64,000 bases of DNA, from positions 34,864,338 to 34,928,337 of the forward strand of contig CM060199.1 of the NCBI GenBank assembly GCA_030562195.1, read 5' to 3'. Source of the DNA: Nipponacmea schrenckii. Its lineage: Eukaryota > Mollusca > Gastropoda > Lottiidae. The notes below the pieces were generated by a model. The model saw only the letters and a program-made list of their open reading frames with translations, did no database searches and had not been told where the DNA came from. Shown here piece by piece: positions 41,310-55,100 of this stretch. Numbering within the stretch: the stretch's first letter is position 1; each line of letters starts with the position of its first letter. Position numbers and translations under genes: made by a program.

Positions 41310-44300
41310 ATGTTTCGATTTTCTGTATTATGTGCTGTTAGAAAAGTTTTCAAGCCACCTTTACTCCTTTCAAATACAAGCCTACTACACAAATTGAAAT
41401 ATAGGACTCAACCATTCAGTGCTAAACCACAATTGTTGACTAACAATGTTTTGGATATAATGAATACTTCTAATGCAGCAGAGAAAGGAGATTTACTTGG
41501 ATATAAAAATTTTAAAAATATGTTGAAAAATAAATCTGTGCCCGACTTATTGGAATTTGCAAGTAAAGTTTCAGATATACCATCTGCATCAATATATATT
41601 GGTCACTTGTGTCAAAGGCTAAGCCATTTAAAAGACATCAGACTAATGGAGATGGTTATGAAAGATGAAAAATTAGCACATGTCCTATCATATTTTGCTT
41701 TAGACAGTGAAAGCCAAGAAAATGTTCCAGATACTTATATATTAAATCTTTTGTTTAGTCTTTATAAATTAAACCCTTTTCATTGTTCATTGATAACTGA
41801 TGCTGAATCATATATTATTTCACGATTAGACAAACTTAGTGAAAAGGACATCGTAAGACTTTTAGCAGAACATAGTCGAAAAAAAGTTTCTTTCAAATTC
41901 ACTGATAGTTCCATTGAGTTATTCAGTAAGACAGTTAAAAGAGTTAAAGAAAATTATACGGAAATCGAAGATCCTGATAATCTCATCAGTGCCACATATT
42001 ATCTTTTAAGTTTAGAAATGCCAGATGAAGCTAGGAGAGTAACAATGCAGGCCTTTGATAAGGTCTCTCATTTTAGTGCAAAACATTTGTGTAACTTGAT
42101 ATTTTTAGTGGCAACCAATAAAGATTTAACAATGACTGCATTTCAGCAGAATAAGATTGTTGGCCTTTTGAAGGAATTTAACTTAAATCATCTGAGAGTG
42201 AATATTTTAAATAAACTTCTGTTTTCTGTTGGTGTACTCAAAATCTATGATAGTGATTTATTAGAAAATGTTACCAGTGCATTGTTATTGGCTTATGATG
42301 ATCAGAAAAGTGCTACTCAGATATCAAATGCTGATTTGATGTATACTTTAACATCATTGGCAAATTTACGGTGGAAAGATTCCAAACTTTTAGACTCAAC
42401 TACAAGGTCATTGACAACTTATGCTTTGAGTGAATATCCACGTATATTACATGCCTTGGCTTGTTTAGACTATAACCTACCAGATAAATGGAAGTATTTG
42501 GTAGACAAGTTGTATGACAGCTTTCGAGTTTTTACTCCTTTGCAAAAGTTAGAGCTTGTTTGGACACTGATACAATTAAAAGCAGCTAAAGCAGAACAAA
42601 TAGCTTCAATCATAAACCCAAAGTTTATTACAAGTGTTATTCCTGATAGAAGTACCTTTGAGAAGAGTGAGTATTTGTAATTAACTAATGCCTTCAGGCA
42701 GATATTACAAAATTTACAGAATTTTATTATGCAAATTGAAATATTGCTTTCAGTGTACTTTATCACTAATTTTGTCTTTCTTTCTGGAGAACAATGTTCA
42801 ACCAAAATGAATAACAGTTTTAAACCTGAATGTTTAATTTATCATTTAACTTTTCTTACCAGTTCTGTTGATTTGATCTCTTTTATGATTTTATTTGTTT
42901 ATGCAGGTCCTAGTTTAAAAGATGTACTGACGATCCAAAAACTTCAAAATATATCTTTAGCTGGAAAATTGGATTTTGATATGCAAACTGAAGCAATTTT
43001 ATTGGAGTCTTACATAGTTTTCCTCAAGGTATAATATTTTGGTTTATCACAATGGTTTTTATTGACATATTACTTTGTTTGAAAACCTGTAATCCTAGGT
43101 TAAAGCATTGATCAATGTGAATACAAAAACAGAGCAATTTCATCCCACATCATCTTACAAATACAAAAATTTGGTATTAGGTGTTAAAGGAGATACCCTG
43201 GCCTAGGTCACAAGTAGAAATTATAATATGGATTTCTGTATGAAAATAAATCAACTTAGAGTTGAAAAATATTCATAGAAATATTACTTTTTGAGAGATA
43301 TAAAACTTAAAAAAATGAGTTCAAATATCCAAAGCAATGTTTGGTAATTAGTCTTTGAGTTGGAATAACAGAGGCACGTACACGTATAATGTGAAGTGAA
43401 TAGTTTCGTCACCCGTCATAATATCTGGTAAAGACTATGCAATGCTCAATTCTTTACAGGTTTAACTGAAACGTGCTGAAATTGTTAGTTATCACCAAAG
43501 GATGAACCCTAAAACAATCGAAAAATAATTAATATGAATAATTGCAATTGGTCTTTAAAACATGTTTGATTTTGGCTCATAAATACAAGGCACAATTCTC
43601 TACAGATTTAGATGGAAGTTGTTTGTTATCACTCGAGTATTAACCCTATTAAAATCAAAAATAGGGAAAAATATTTCTTTTATTTTTTATTGTCTATTTG
43701 AAGGCACAATTCTTGAAAGATTTTAATGAAAATTAGTAATACTGTACATTTATCACCCCAAAAAGAAGTGTATGACTGAAGGTTGAAAATTTAATTTTTA
43801 TTCAAAATTAATGCTGCCAGTTGGCATATATTACCTTGTCTGGCATGTTATCTTTGCTTATAGTAAAATAGGTGGCAATGTCATCCTGGATATTAATACC
43901 ATAATGTAGCCTACACCTGTTTGTAATTATAATTGGTGTACATGTTATTTAAATCATCCAATAGTGAACCCTATTAAAAAAAAAAAAAAAAAAAAAATGA
44001 GGATGATTCCTGTCAAAAATCAAAAAATATTTGATATAAGTTATTGACCTTACTCCTGAAAAGGTATTCGATATTTAGGAGACCCAATTTCTGATGGACT
44101 TGACAAAAATGTGTTTATATTACTCATTATCACAGGGTTCGAAATAATTGGTATTGCATCGCAGTTTGTGATACAAATTTTGGCAAAATGCGATGTAGTA
44201 GCGTAGCGTTAGTAGCGCAGTTTTTATACGCCCACATGGAAATGTGGACGTATATTGCCGTCGCCCCTGTCCGTCGGTCCGTCCACATTTTTTGTATCCA

Positions 44301-47300
44301 CGATAGAGGCTACAGTTTTTATCCGATCTTAATGAAACTTGGTATACATGTATATATTGATGATATCTCGATCAAGTTCGAAAATGGAATTTATCGCATG
44401 AACGGTTTTTGAGTTATTGCACTTGACTTAGTAAAAACGCGTCAAATTTGGGTTGTATCCACAATAGAAGCTGCAGTTTTTATCTGATCTTAATGAAACT
44501 TGGTATACATGTATATATTGATGATATCTCGGTCAAGTTCGAAAATGGAAATTATCGAATGAACGGGTTTTGAGTTATTGCCCTTGACTTAGTAAAAACG
44601 CGTCAAATTTGGGTTGTATCCACGATAGAGGCTACAGTTTATATCCGATCTTAATGAAACTTGGTATACATGTATATATTGATGATATCTCGGTCAAGTT
44701 CAAAAATGGAAATTATCGAATGAACGGATTTTGAGTTATTGCCCTTGACTTAGTAAAAAACGCGTCAAATTTGGGTTGTATCCACGGTAGAGGCTAAAGT
44801 TTTTATCCAATCTTAATGAAACTTAGTATGCATGTATGGAAATTATCGAATGAACAGATTTTTATATGCCCACATGAATATGTGGACGTATATATTCGTT
44901 GCCCCTGTCCGTCGGTCTGCCTATCTGTCGGTCCGTCAACATTTGTGGTAGACCATATAGAAGCTACAATTTTCTATGGATTTTAATGAAACTTGGTATG
45001 AGCATTGGTATTGATAAGACGGCAGTCAAGTTCGATTTGGACGATTTTTTGATAAACAGTTTTTGAGTTATTGCCCCTGCCTCTATATTTGTTGTAGACA
45101 CAATAGAAGCTATGGTACAATTTTCAATGGATTTTAATGAAACTTGGTGTGAGCATTGGAATTGATAAGACAACCTCGAATTTGAAGATTTTTCGATGAA
45201 CTGTTTTTGAGTTATTGCCCTTGACTTATTTACATCACGTCAAAATTTATTGTTGATGCAATAGAAGCTACAATTTTCAATGCATTTGAATGAAACTTGG
45301 TATGAGCATTGGAATTGATAAGAATGGCAGTCAAGTACGATTTTGCAATAAACAGTTTTGGAGTTATTGCCCCTGCCTCTATATTTGTTGTAGACAAAAT
45401 ATTAGCCGACAGTCAAGGTCAAATTTGAAGATTTTCGATGAACAGTTTATTAGTTATTGCCCTTGACTTAGCAAGATTGCGTCAAAATTTTATTGTGGGT
45501 TCAATAGAAGCTATAATTTTCAATGGGTTTTGATGAAACTTGGTGTGAGCATTGGAATTGATAAGACAACAGTCTAGTTTGACTTTGGAAATTTTTTTGA
45601 TGAATAGTTTTGAGTTATTGCCATTGATGTAGTGAAATCTTGTCAAAATTTTAGTTTCGATGCAAGAAATCCTCCAATTTTCAGAGGATTTTCATGAAAC
45701 TTGGTGGGGGCATTGGAATTGATTAGACCTCAGTCAAGTTTGAATTTGACAGTTTTTCAATGAACCGTTTTTGAGTTTTTGCCCTTGACTTCAATATCCA
45801 TTTAGTGAATGTTTTTGAGTCATTGCTCAATTTATTTTTCAAATTCAATGCTGCCAGTGGGCGTAGGTTACCTTGCCTGGCAAGCTATCTTTTTGTTATA
45901 CATAATATTTTTTAATTAATGAAATAAATGGAAAAAAAATACTTGTTCGATCCCCGAGTAATGCTATTTTGTTGACATTTTATGAATAGTGTTGCACTTG
46001 TTTGACTGTCTGTGTGGAATTTCTTCGTGTCAGTCTAAATTGCTATCTAATTTCGTCCCATAGTGCAAAAAACTGCCATACAAATAAATAAATTAATTCA
46101 GTCTCTGTATCATCCCAAAAATATCCAATGGTAACAAATTTAAAGGGGCCCAGGCTTCATTTTTAGGGGTCGTTTTTGGCCTTTGTTACATTTAAACAGT
46201 CCTCAGAAATATTCAAGCTCTGAGAAAATCGCAAAATACCTTGAAATATGCCTCAAACAAAAAATTTCACTTTTCATTTTTTTCCGTGCTGTACCCGGCT
46301 GGTCTCCAGTCAGTCTGAAACTTGTGTGTCCTGTTGACAAAGTCTACAATTGAAAAATGCGTTGTAGTCTGTTTATATAGATGACCGCTATTGCACGACG
46401 GGAAGGATAACTCTTTGATTATCAAGACGAACCGTTTTCTTATATGGCGGGACGTTCGTAATTTCTTAAGTCATTGTGATTTTTCAAACACGGATAATTA
46501 TGGATACACATGGATTTGAAGGCTCAAATTTCATAGGTAAGCTCTGTAGACTATTTCTGATTAGCTAACCAAAAGATTTCATGTGTTTGAGGGTGTCGGA
46601 TGATTGTCCGAAACAAATAAAGCCTGGTCCACTTTAAATACCGGTGCCGTTTTTTGCATACTAGTGATTGTTAGGCTATTATTCTGCCAAAAATATTCAT
46701 TCAAAATCAAAGCTGTCAGTGGGCGTACATAACCATGTCTGGCAAGCTATCACAAAAAAAAAATACAGTTGATATCTTGTTAGAAATTTTGTTAATGATT
46801 TCTCTAGAATTTGCATGTTGTATTGTGAATATGTCCAATTGATATTTTGATGTATTGATAGGAAAACTATTTAACTAATTCATTGAGTGAAATGTTATTG
46901 TTAGAGTTAAGTAAAATATGTACAAGTGATTGTATAGATACAAAAACAATAATTGGTGGATATTTTATAGGTGGGTACAAATTCAAATAATTTAGACTGA
47001 GATTTAATATACCGCTTGCTCGTGATATTTTCCTCAAATGCTCAATTTTTGGAGCTGCGTTAGTGCAGTGAATAAGATGCTTGCGTCCTTACCTGAGGGT
47101 CCCGGTTATGATCCCACAAACGTCGAGATCTATCCCCTTGTCAGTGATGCAGGTTGGATAGGACAATAGACTGAGGCCCCATGTAGTACAGGCTGTGCAT
47201 GTTAAAGAATCCTTGACAGTTGGAAATCGCAAATAAAATAGTCTAATGCCGCTGTCCTGGCAAAATTTCTTGTCCACTAGGTGCATAAGAGTAGGACATA

Positions 47301-49091
47301 AAACTCCACAAGTTTAATTAGACAAACATTGCAAAATCTCATCATTAGACCTTACTGAAGTGTCTATTTTTAAAATTTAATCTAATTACAAAAAAAAACA
47401 GCTGAAAAAAGTGAGGTTTAGACTGCAAAATTATGATCATTTTCTTATATTATGTTATGAATTTTATCCATTGGACTAAAAATGAACAAAAGTTTGGTTG
47501 AATCTTTAATCAGACTGATTATTTTGTAGTTTAACATTTTGTTGCTGTATCAAACTAACAAGTTTTCTTTTGTAGATGCTTTATTATACATGGATTCAGA
47601 TAACTCTCTGGAAAAATTAGTAAATGTAACGCCAGATAATTTTGATAAATATCAAAGGTATGTAAACTTGTGTTGAACAGCAATCCTACAGTTTTCCTAC
47701 TATAACCACCAGTTTTCATTGAGCAGAACCTGATTAATATGATGCAGGGCATCAAGTATGATAAGGTCATGGAGAAAATTGCTGTTGGGTGATTATGATT
47801 GTTCAAATGTGTTTATGATCATTATTGAAAATTTGTATTATCAGATTTTCAAGGATTCTGTTTGGCAATCAGAACCAGAAAAATAGTAAATTGGATACAA
47901 GATGACCGTATGAAAGTCATTCGAGTTTTCACTTTACTAAAATATTTGAGATGAGTTTGTAGATTGAATTTTACACTTTATGGTGGACTTGTTAACTCAC
48001 TAATTAATTCATTAATTGATTATTAGCATCTTTTGAATTTCATCTTTAGTATTGAAGGGGTAATGGGTTGTAGAATGAACATGAAATTTGTAAATTTTAA
48101 ACTTGGCCAATAAGAGCTCTATTTTCCATTAATGTACCTGCTGCCATAAATAACAGAAAAAGATAAATATATATCCAAAAATGAAGTAATTATCTATAAA
48201 GATGCATTTGATTATTGAATAAACGCTTAATAAATTTATTAAATGTTTTGCAAAAATGACGTAGTTGTGTGAGTTTTCCAGATTTTCAGGAATTCTTTTA
48301 CTTTATGACACCTGGTTAGTTCACTGATGAATATATACTCATATTGACCATTCTTGAGAACTAAAATTTTATGTTCATGTTAAAATGCAGTATCCCTTTA
48401 AATCTGGACGTTGTGAAGATGCAGTGTAGCTGATTTGATATCTATATTATTATCAAGAATAGGTTTGAAGTCCAAAAGCTCTTTGCTTTTCACTGTGAGT
48501 AGATATTTTTTATGTGATTTTTAGTTTTTGACATTAATCAATTTCAGGATATGCATAAAGATACAGCATTTTAGAGATACATTGTTGAATGAAGTTGGTC
48601 CTACTGGTTCATTTAAAATGTCTTTAAGTCATCTTACAAGACTAGGATTTAAAGTAATTGTGGTATGTGGTCTTTCTGGGGTTTTCCCCATTAATTAGAT
48701 AAAAAAAAAGCTTTCATTTACCAATAACTTAATGTCAAAATGCCAGACAAATTGGCTGCCATTACAAATGTGGGAATATTACGATGGCCATTGCTATAAA
48801 AGATGTGAAGCATTTTAATAAATGAGTCAAACCATACTTTTATATAGTTTAGATTCATGGAAACCGTGATAAATATTTGCTGTGTATTTTTAGGTTTTTT
48901 ACATTAATTTTCAGATTTGGTCCATGACACTTGCCACATGATAAATAAATATTCATTCCATTGTGCTAAATAAGATATTTCTTTATTTCTAGGTTCCTTT
49001 TCAATTATTTGCAAGCAAGGACAACAATATAGGTGTTCACACATTTCTTAAATATGAAATTGATAAAATTAAAGTTGTGACAGACAATTAA
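41310..49091 (+). CDS. FASTK-family mitochondrial RNA-regulating protein with C-terminal RAP domain
   Basis: Six coding exons (41310-42666, 42907-43028, 46862-46970, 47576-47657, 48548-48662, 48993-49091) join in phase into 627 residues. The first 45 residues are Arg/Lys-rich with no acidic residue, typical of a mitochondrial presequence. The large first exon (452 codons) holds alpha-helical repeats as in FASTKD proteins (FKNMLKNKSVPDLLEFASKV, then MYTLTSLANLRW, YPRILHALACLDYN). The end has GGYFIDALLYMDSDN and LTRLGFKVIVVPFQLFAS with a following helix, the RAP domain pattern. FASTKD proteins stabilise or process mitochondrial transcripts. Length is closest to FASTKD4/TBRG4 (about 631), but I cannot settle which paralogue it is. 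Confidence 0.85.
43435..43870 (+). repeat. TACGCCC-family fragment with right end
   Basis: AAAGGATGAACCCTA and GGCACAATTCTTGAAAGATT units, finishing ATGCTGCCAGTTGGCATA..CCTTGTCTGGCATG, match the right end at 45846-45895. Confidence 0.65.
44222..45895 (+). repeat. TACGCCC-family satellite element (161-162 bp units), 1.67 kb
   Basis: Left end TTTTTATACGCCCACATGGA forms a small hairpin with TGTGGACGTATA. Next is a CCCCTGTCCGTCGGTCCGTC lead. Units then begin at CGATAG (44301), CAATAG (44462), CGATAG (44623) and CGGTAG (44785), spaced 161-162 bp. After a second TATGCCCACATG..GTCCGTCGG lead near 44873, further more diverged units carry AATGAAACTTGGTATGAGCA. Right end: GTGGGCGTAGGTTACC and CTTGCCTGGCAAG. 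No coding capacity. Confidence 0.8.
46690..46755 (+). repeat. TACGCCC-family solo right end
   Basis: CAGTGGGCGTACATAACC and TGTCTGGCAAGCTATC match the right terminus of the element at 44222-45895. Confidence 0.6.
47051..47290 (+). mobile_element. tRNA-derived SINE
   Basis: GGAGCTGCGTTAGTGCAGTG (A-box-like) and GGTTATGATCCCA (B-box-like) are 40-odd bases apart. A core with CAGTGATGCAGGTTGGATAG and a tail with CAGGCTGTGCATG, CAGTTGGAAATCGC and CTGTCCTGGCAAAA follow. The tail is shared with 25901-26050 and the core with 5056-5200. It lies in an intron of the FASTK gene. Confidence 0.75.
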
Positions 49092-52000
49092 AGGGTTTAT
49101 AATGTAAACTTGTGTATTTTGTCATTTCGATCTATAATTATTGATAATTGTATATACATGTAAACATTTTGCTAATTAGTATTAAATGGTATTTTGTCTT
49201 TTGGTTGAAAGTCATGCATATATGCGCTTCTGGAAAAAGTATTTTTGTGAGACTTCCATCTATGCAAATTATTGATTACCGCACTATGGAATTTTTTTAA
49301 AAAACAGTTTCCAAAGGGTTCACCAATTATCATAACTTGGTTCCTTCTATTGCTTAATTAAATGGCATATACAGAAATCTTACAGTATTTGCTCTTGGAA
49401 GGATTTTAATTTGGCTTGTTTCTAGTAAATTGATGTACAGCTGTACACAAGTTTAGTCTGGGCTTTCTATTAGAAATCCTCTTTCTCCCTCCCTTTTGGG
49501 GTTTTGATTTTATATTTGGCGGAGCAGGTTTTTCGGACATTGCATAGACAAATAAATTTGTGAATAGCCAGATTTCTCTTATCAAATTTTGCCAAAATAT
49601 CCTTTCTAACTGTATTGTTGAATTGAAATCGTAGTCCGATTATGTTTTCGCTAATAATATTATATAATAAATACATATCGTTTCAGAATTGAAATCTGTG
49701 CCCGAAGGTTATTTTTTTAAAACAACCATTCATACAACTCAATCAGAATGCTGCCCGAAATTGCTTCACTTAACTCAACCCAATTTTCACAAAGGGGTGC
49801 GCATTGTTTGCCGCCGATAAAATCACTGTCCGGAATGGTGTCGTATGGAATCAAACATTTGAAAAAACCTTAGTGGAGGGAACATTTCAAACCCTCCTTG
49901 ACGAGCGTCATCAAGGATTCAAACTTGTTCTTGCGGGGTAAATCTCTCCTAACCATCTTTCAGAGGCGAGTTGCTGATGCCGTCCACGAGAATATTACTC
50001 AGGACTGTCTCGGATGCAAGAAGATCGGGAATAACGAGCAATCATTACAAAAAACGCTCAACATTTCATGGTGGCTTATAAAAAAAGTCGTTTCGTGTTC
50101 TTCGTCATGATATTACAATATGTTCCATTTTGCCCTGTCTGAATTAAATCATCAAGACTGCAATTTTAGTCAATATCAAATGAGAGAAAAAAATATCTTC
50201 AGGACCCTTCCAAACTGGACAAACTTCGCTAAGCAAGGAAAGGGCAAACTAATTGAAAAATAAACAGCTTATAATATACAAAAACACAATATAATCATTT
50301 TATAGTTTAATAGGTATCCCGCAAATATGAAACATGTATAAAGTTGAAATATGAAATGTAAATCTTCATAACGTTTGGGTTTTTTTCTCGCCGTGTTAAG
50401 GCTGATCTTTCACACAATTTTATTATCTTTTAGATAGATAGCAACTTAAAATATAAACATTCACAGTAAATTATAGTCGGTCAAAGATATTTTCGCATTT
50501 GGTTTCTGGTTAATAAAAAGTAATTAAAACGACTAGTTTTCTAGTGAAGGTCTATATTTTAAAGTTTTTAAATATCAATGTCTGACTTCGCACCAGTAAA
50601 TGAAAATGATCCATTTTAAAGCAGTGGTTCCAATATACTTAAACGCTCGGCCTAATGTAATTGGGTTGCCAAAATCAAAATGAATTTAAGTACTAGTAGA
50701 TCTAAATGGCTGTGGAATGTGTAGAATGAGCACATCGAAATAACAAAGCAAACAAGCATGAAAGCATGAGCAAACCAACATTAAGTCATGATGAGTAAAA
50801 ATATATAAACATAATGATAAAAGAAATCTGCACGATCGAGAGTCTTATCACAGAAAATTAATATTTTGAAAAAACAAATAACCGATAAGGAAATGAATGT
50901 TAATGAATCATTGAGACCACCCTGCGAAATATATGATGTACATGATTTACATGTACATATATATATAATATATAAAGCCAAATCAACCAACTCGCATTTC
51001 AAATTTTAAATCTTCAAGAATAAAACGGCGACAAATAAATTGTTTAAACTTGGCAGTTATATCCCAAATAAGAGTTGATAAGCTTGTTTACCAAAGCATA
51101 ATTTGTCAAGGGTTGACATTTTTACAGCTGTTTGTCAGCTGACAAAATATTCTGATCAATATATTTTACATTGTTGAATGAAAACATTGACAAACTATAA
51201 ACAATTTGAATACAAGCCTTATATGTACACATTCTTGAAAAAAGGCAAAACCGTCGTCTATAAACAGAGATTCACATAGTGGAACAGGATAGAATGCGAT
51301 TTTAAAAATTTGGGTAGATTTGGATGAGATAAAGCATTAGTTATAAATACACCTACAATCATATTTTATGTCAAAATCCGATGGGTGTATGGCATATTAT
51401 GAAAATCTCGGTTAATTAATCAGCAATGTAAATGGTTGTCTTTTTGGTTATGTACAGGGCCATGAGATTGTGACTTGATGAATTGTTCCTTTGAGGATCA
51501 GCAATTCGTCAACTAGTGATTCACATACTGACTTCAGATGTAATCCAATGAAAAATAATTATGACAAAAATATATTCAAGAACACATCATAAGAAGAGAA
51601 CTTTATATTATCTACGCATGTCGGGAATATTTCCTGTTTCCTATCAATATAAGTATTATTGTAGATGAAAGTTAATTTAGTAGTTATACACAGAAGTGTA
51701 CGTCTTATTCTTGAGATCTATTCCGACTTTCAACCCAAATACAAAACGATAAAGTCTTAAGAAGATTATAGACTTTATCCAATACTGAATGTCCACCGAT
51801 AGAAAAGCTTCACTATTATTATGAACCAAAAACTATCCCATATTCACAATATGTGTAAAAAATGCACCACAAAATATACATATAAATATATCACAAACAT
51901 TTCAAAAACTTACTTGAAACAAATAATGTATTGTTTCAAAACATTTTTTTTTTTCAAATCTGGACACAAATTTATTTAGGCTACAACTTTTTTGAAATAT

Positions 52001-52156
52001 TTCCACTTTGCCAAAGTTCACAACATCAAATGAGGATTGATGAAAATTTTTATTTCAGCTTCTATAAAATTGTGACCAGATTTTAACATCTATATTACAT
52101 GTATAATATTATGCCTTTAAAGAATATTACTCGAGTTGTTGCTGTCGGAATTATTG
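49092..52156. other. Convergent gap between FASTK and STELLO-like genes
   Basis: AT-rich. 49468-49726 is a diverged copy of the MITE at 39556. 49890-50110 has a short frame with FLRGKSLLTIFQRRVADAV and DCLGC that may be a worn mobile-element protein. An AATAAA on the minus strand at 52049-52054 (TTTATT on the plus) may end the STELLO-like transcript. Nothing else recognised. Confidence 0.45.
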
Positions 52157-55100
52157 TTATTGCAGCTGCTGTCGAAACTGTTGTTGTCTCTTCCCACTTA
52201 GTACCAATGGTAAGTAAGAATTACAGAAAAAAGTTAGTCCTTGTTGCGTAGTCATAGACTTGCCTATTTCTACTGGATGTAAAAATGACAAAGTTTGGTC
52301 GAATGCTAGATGGAAATTGTCTTTTTCGGTTGTCTTCCATAAGTATTTTCCATTTAATGGCACCATATTGTCTTTCAGATCTAATCCAGATATAATAGTA
52401 GGGATAACAATTTCGTGTAAAACATGGAACTGAGAGAAAATGTCCAAATATCTGAGAGCCTTTTCAGAAAGTTTACTAGGAATGTAAACAACATCAGATG
52501 GTCCGACAAACACACCATCTTCCATTTTGGTATTGTCGTGTAAATTTCTAACAAATTCTTTCTGGAATGTTGCAGCCAGCAGAGGATCGCTTTTACTCTT
52601 TTCACCAATGTCTACCCAGGCTTTGTTTACGGCAGTTTTTCCAAATTCATTAACCCAACCATTCCACGTCGACATTTGAGCAGCCTGTCGTGAAACAGGA
52701 CTCAATAACTTAGAGTGATCAAACCATATTTTGTTTCGTTGTGTCATGGTGTCGAAAATCCAAGGATTGATCAAGGTGTCGCTTCCAATCATAAGGAAAC
52801 CACTCAGCCTGTACCTCATCTTCATAACTTGAGAAATACATCTGTAGCTGAAGTAACCAGATTCTATTTTCGCCTCAACAAATGTAATGGGCTCCGTAAA
52901 TGATTTGGAACTTCTCTGATATTCAGAGAAGTCGCTACCACAATAAACAATGTGTGGAAATTTAGATCCATAGAGAGTGGTCAGCTTTGGAATGGCTTCA
53001 TAATTGGCGGTTTTGAATACGACAATAAGAACAATGTCTGAATGTACTGGTTGTTGGACTGAACTATCTGCTATAGGGAATTTGAGTGGGTGGCAGGTTT
53101 TCAGCACTCTCTCTACATGCCTCCAATATGATGTTACAATATATTTACTCTTATAATACATTGGTGGGAACATTTCTCTAGCGGTGAAGGTCAGTTTCGT
53201 TTCATCTGTAGTGGACTGTTGAATCGATCCCTGTTGAAACATTGTAAATGGCACACGCTGTGGTTCTTTATATCCAATATTCTGTAAGTCTTTGAACCAA
53301 GCTTTGATCAAGTCTACGTCGCCATCTTTCCAGAAATCCTTATCTCTCATATGCTCCGACAAACTAATTGCACATTTAAAGAAAGAATAAGATTCGTCAC
53401 ACTTCCAAGCTAACAGAGCATCGAATAAATCATGGGTCTTGAAATAAAGATATTCTTCATCAAGGGCATCCAACACATAGGAATGAGAATTACGTTTCTG
53501 AAAAGCATTCGGACCAAAGAACCCAAGACTGGCACCAATCTCCCACAGTAAGCGCTGTGCCCAGTATCCTCTCCATATATCACACACCCTAAATGTAACG
53601 GTCTGTGGAATCACCAAAGACCACAAAGCATCGTAAAGGAAAAGAGTATTTTGGGAGTTGTACGGTGCCAATACACCAGGAGGAAGAATGGCTGGTGGAG
53701 CTTCGCCGTCAAATGATACATTCAACATTTCTGTAGTGGTTTTTCTGGTAAGTCGGAACATGGCGCCCATATCAGGATCGCCATTTACTACTCCTTGTTG
53801 AACTGAAGGAGTTTTATATAGACCTAATCTGTAATTATCGGTGTAATTCTCGTTTCCAACAAAGCCAAGAGGATAACCACGTGGCCATAATGTCGGTTGC
53901 CCAAAATGCCGATAGGGATTGAAGAAATTCTGTCCAACAAATTTCAAACCAGTAGTTTTTGCTTCGTAAACAAAGTTTTTCAGATAATCCAGGGGTCTAT
54001 TGTCATCATCAGTTTCATAAATAATTTTAGCACCATGCTTCAATGCATACAGATAAGCAGCGTTCTTTCTAGAGTAAGATTTTTTTCTCAAAAGCAGCAC
54101 AGTTTCAAAACCCAGTTCCTTCTGTTTGTCGACACTAAGGTAATGAATGTTACCAAATCTAGAATGAAAAAAAGTTCAAATAAGGTGCGTGCATAGGTAT
54201 AATAAACGTGTTTCCATTTGAAGAGGACCAAAGGTGTTTATAAGGTTCAAGATTATAAACGTATGACACCTAAGTACACAACTTTCAATAGAGACTGTGG
54301 ACATGATAGTCGAATGATTTGCCTGCTAACTATATTATAAATATTGTATCAAAATTTATATTTCAAATGAGATAAGTTGTTATCTAATAGATAAAATACA
54401 CTAATAATTAACTATATTATATAACGTAAGTCAGGCATGGGTCATAGATAAACCCGTATCTACCGTTTAAATTACATTTGTTTGGTGTTTTGGGGGGTTT
54501 TGAGAAAATCCGGACAAAAATGATATTTTTCGAAATGTGTAATGAAATATGTAATCAGCACTTACTTCCAATCCTGAGGAGTTTTAGTATCACCAGCTAC
54601 AACTATATTCCAATCCTCTAACTGAGCTAAGAACTTGACATCTTCTGTTGGATATTGTATACTAGTCAGCACAATCCATTTGTCAGATTTAGAATTCATT
54701 GATGCTACATTATTCTGTTGTTGAGGGTTCCAACCATTTACTGCTGGAATGTCCCCATGATCTTGTGGGTTACCTAGTCCCGGTTGCTGGTTTTCTCTAC
54801 TCGAAGGAGGGGTGTCAAACTGTACTTTCTTCTCGATTGAGTTTCCGCCTTGAAACCCGTTATTGGAATCTTGAGGTCTGTTGTTGGAATCTTGAACTTG
54901 CTCATTGCTCGAAGGAACATTTTGTGGTACGTTGACATTGTCTATATTCAGTGAGGGTTTATTTTGAAAGGATGGTTCACTTTTATCAAATGCTGGTAAA
55001 GTGTCCACGTTTTTTCTAAATCCTTCATCTTGATTCAGTCTGTTCAACAATCTTTCACTAAATTTGTCATGGTTGTTGCTTACTCTAAAATTGTTTGCGT

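Noticed and set aside
44188..44412. 74-residue frame
   Set aside because: Produced by the left end and first unit of the TACGCCC satellite element.
47051..47125. tRNA gene
   Set aside because: A- and B-box-like words are present but no cloverleaf closes, and the sequence continues into a SINE core.
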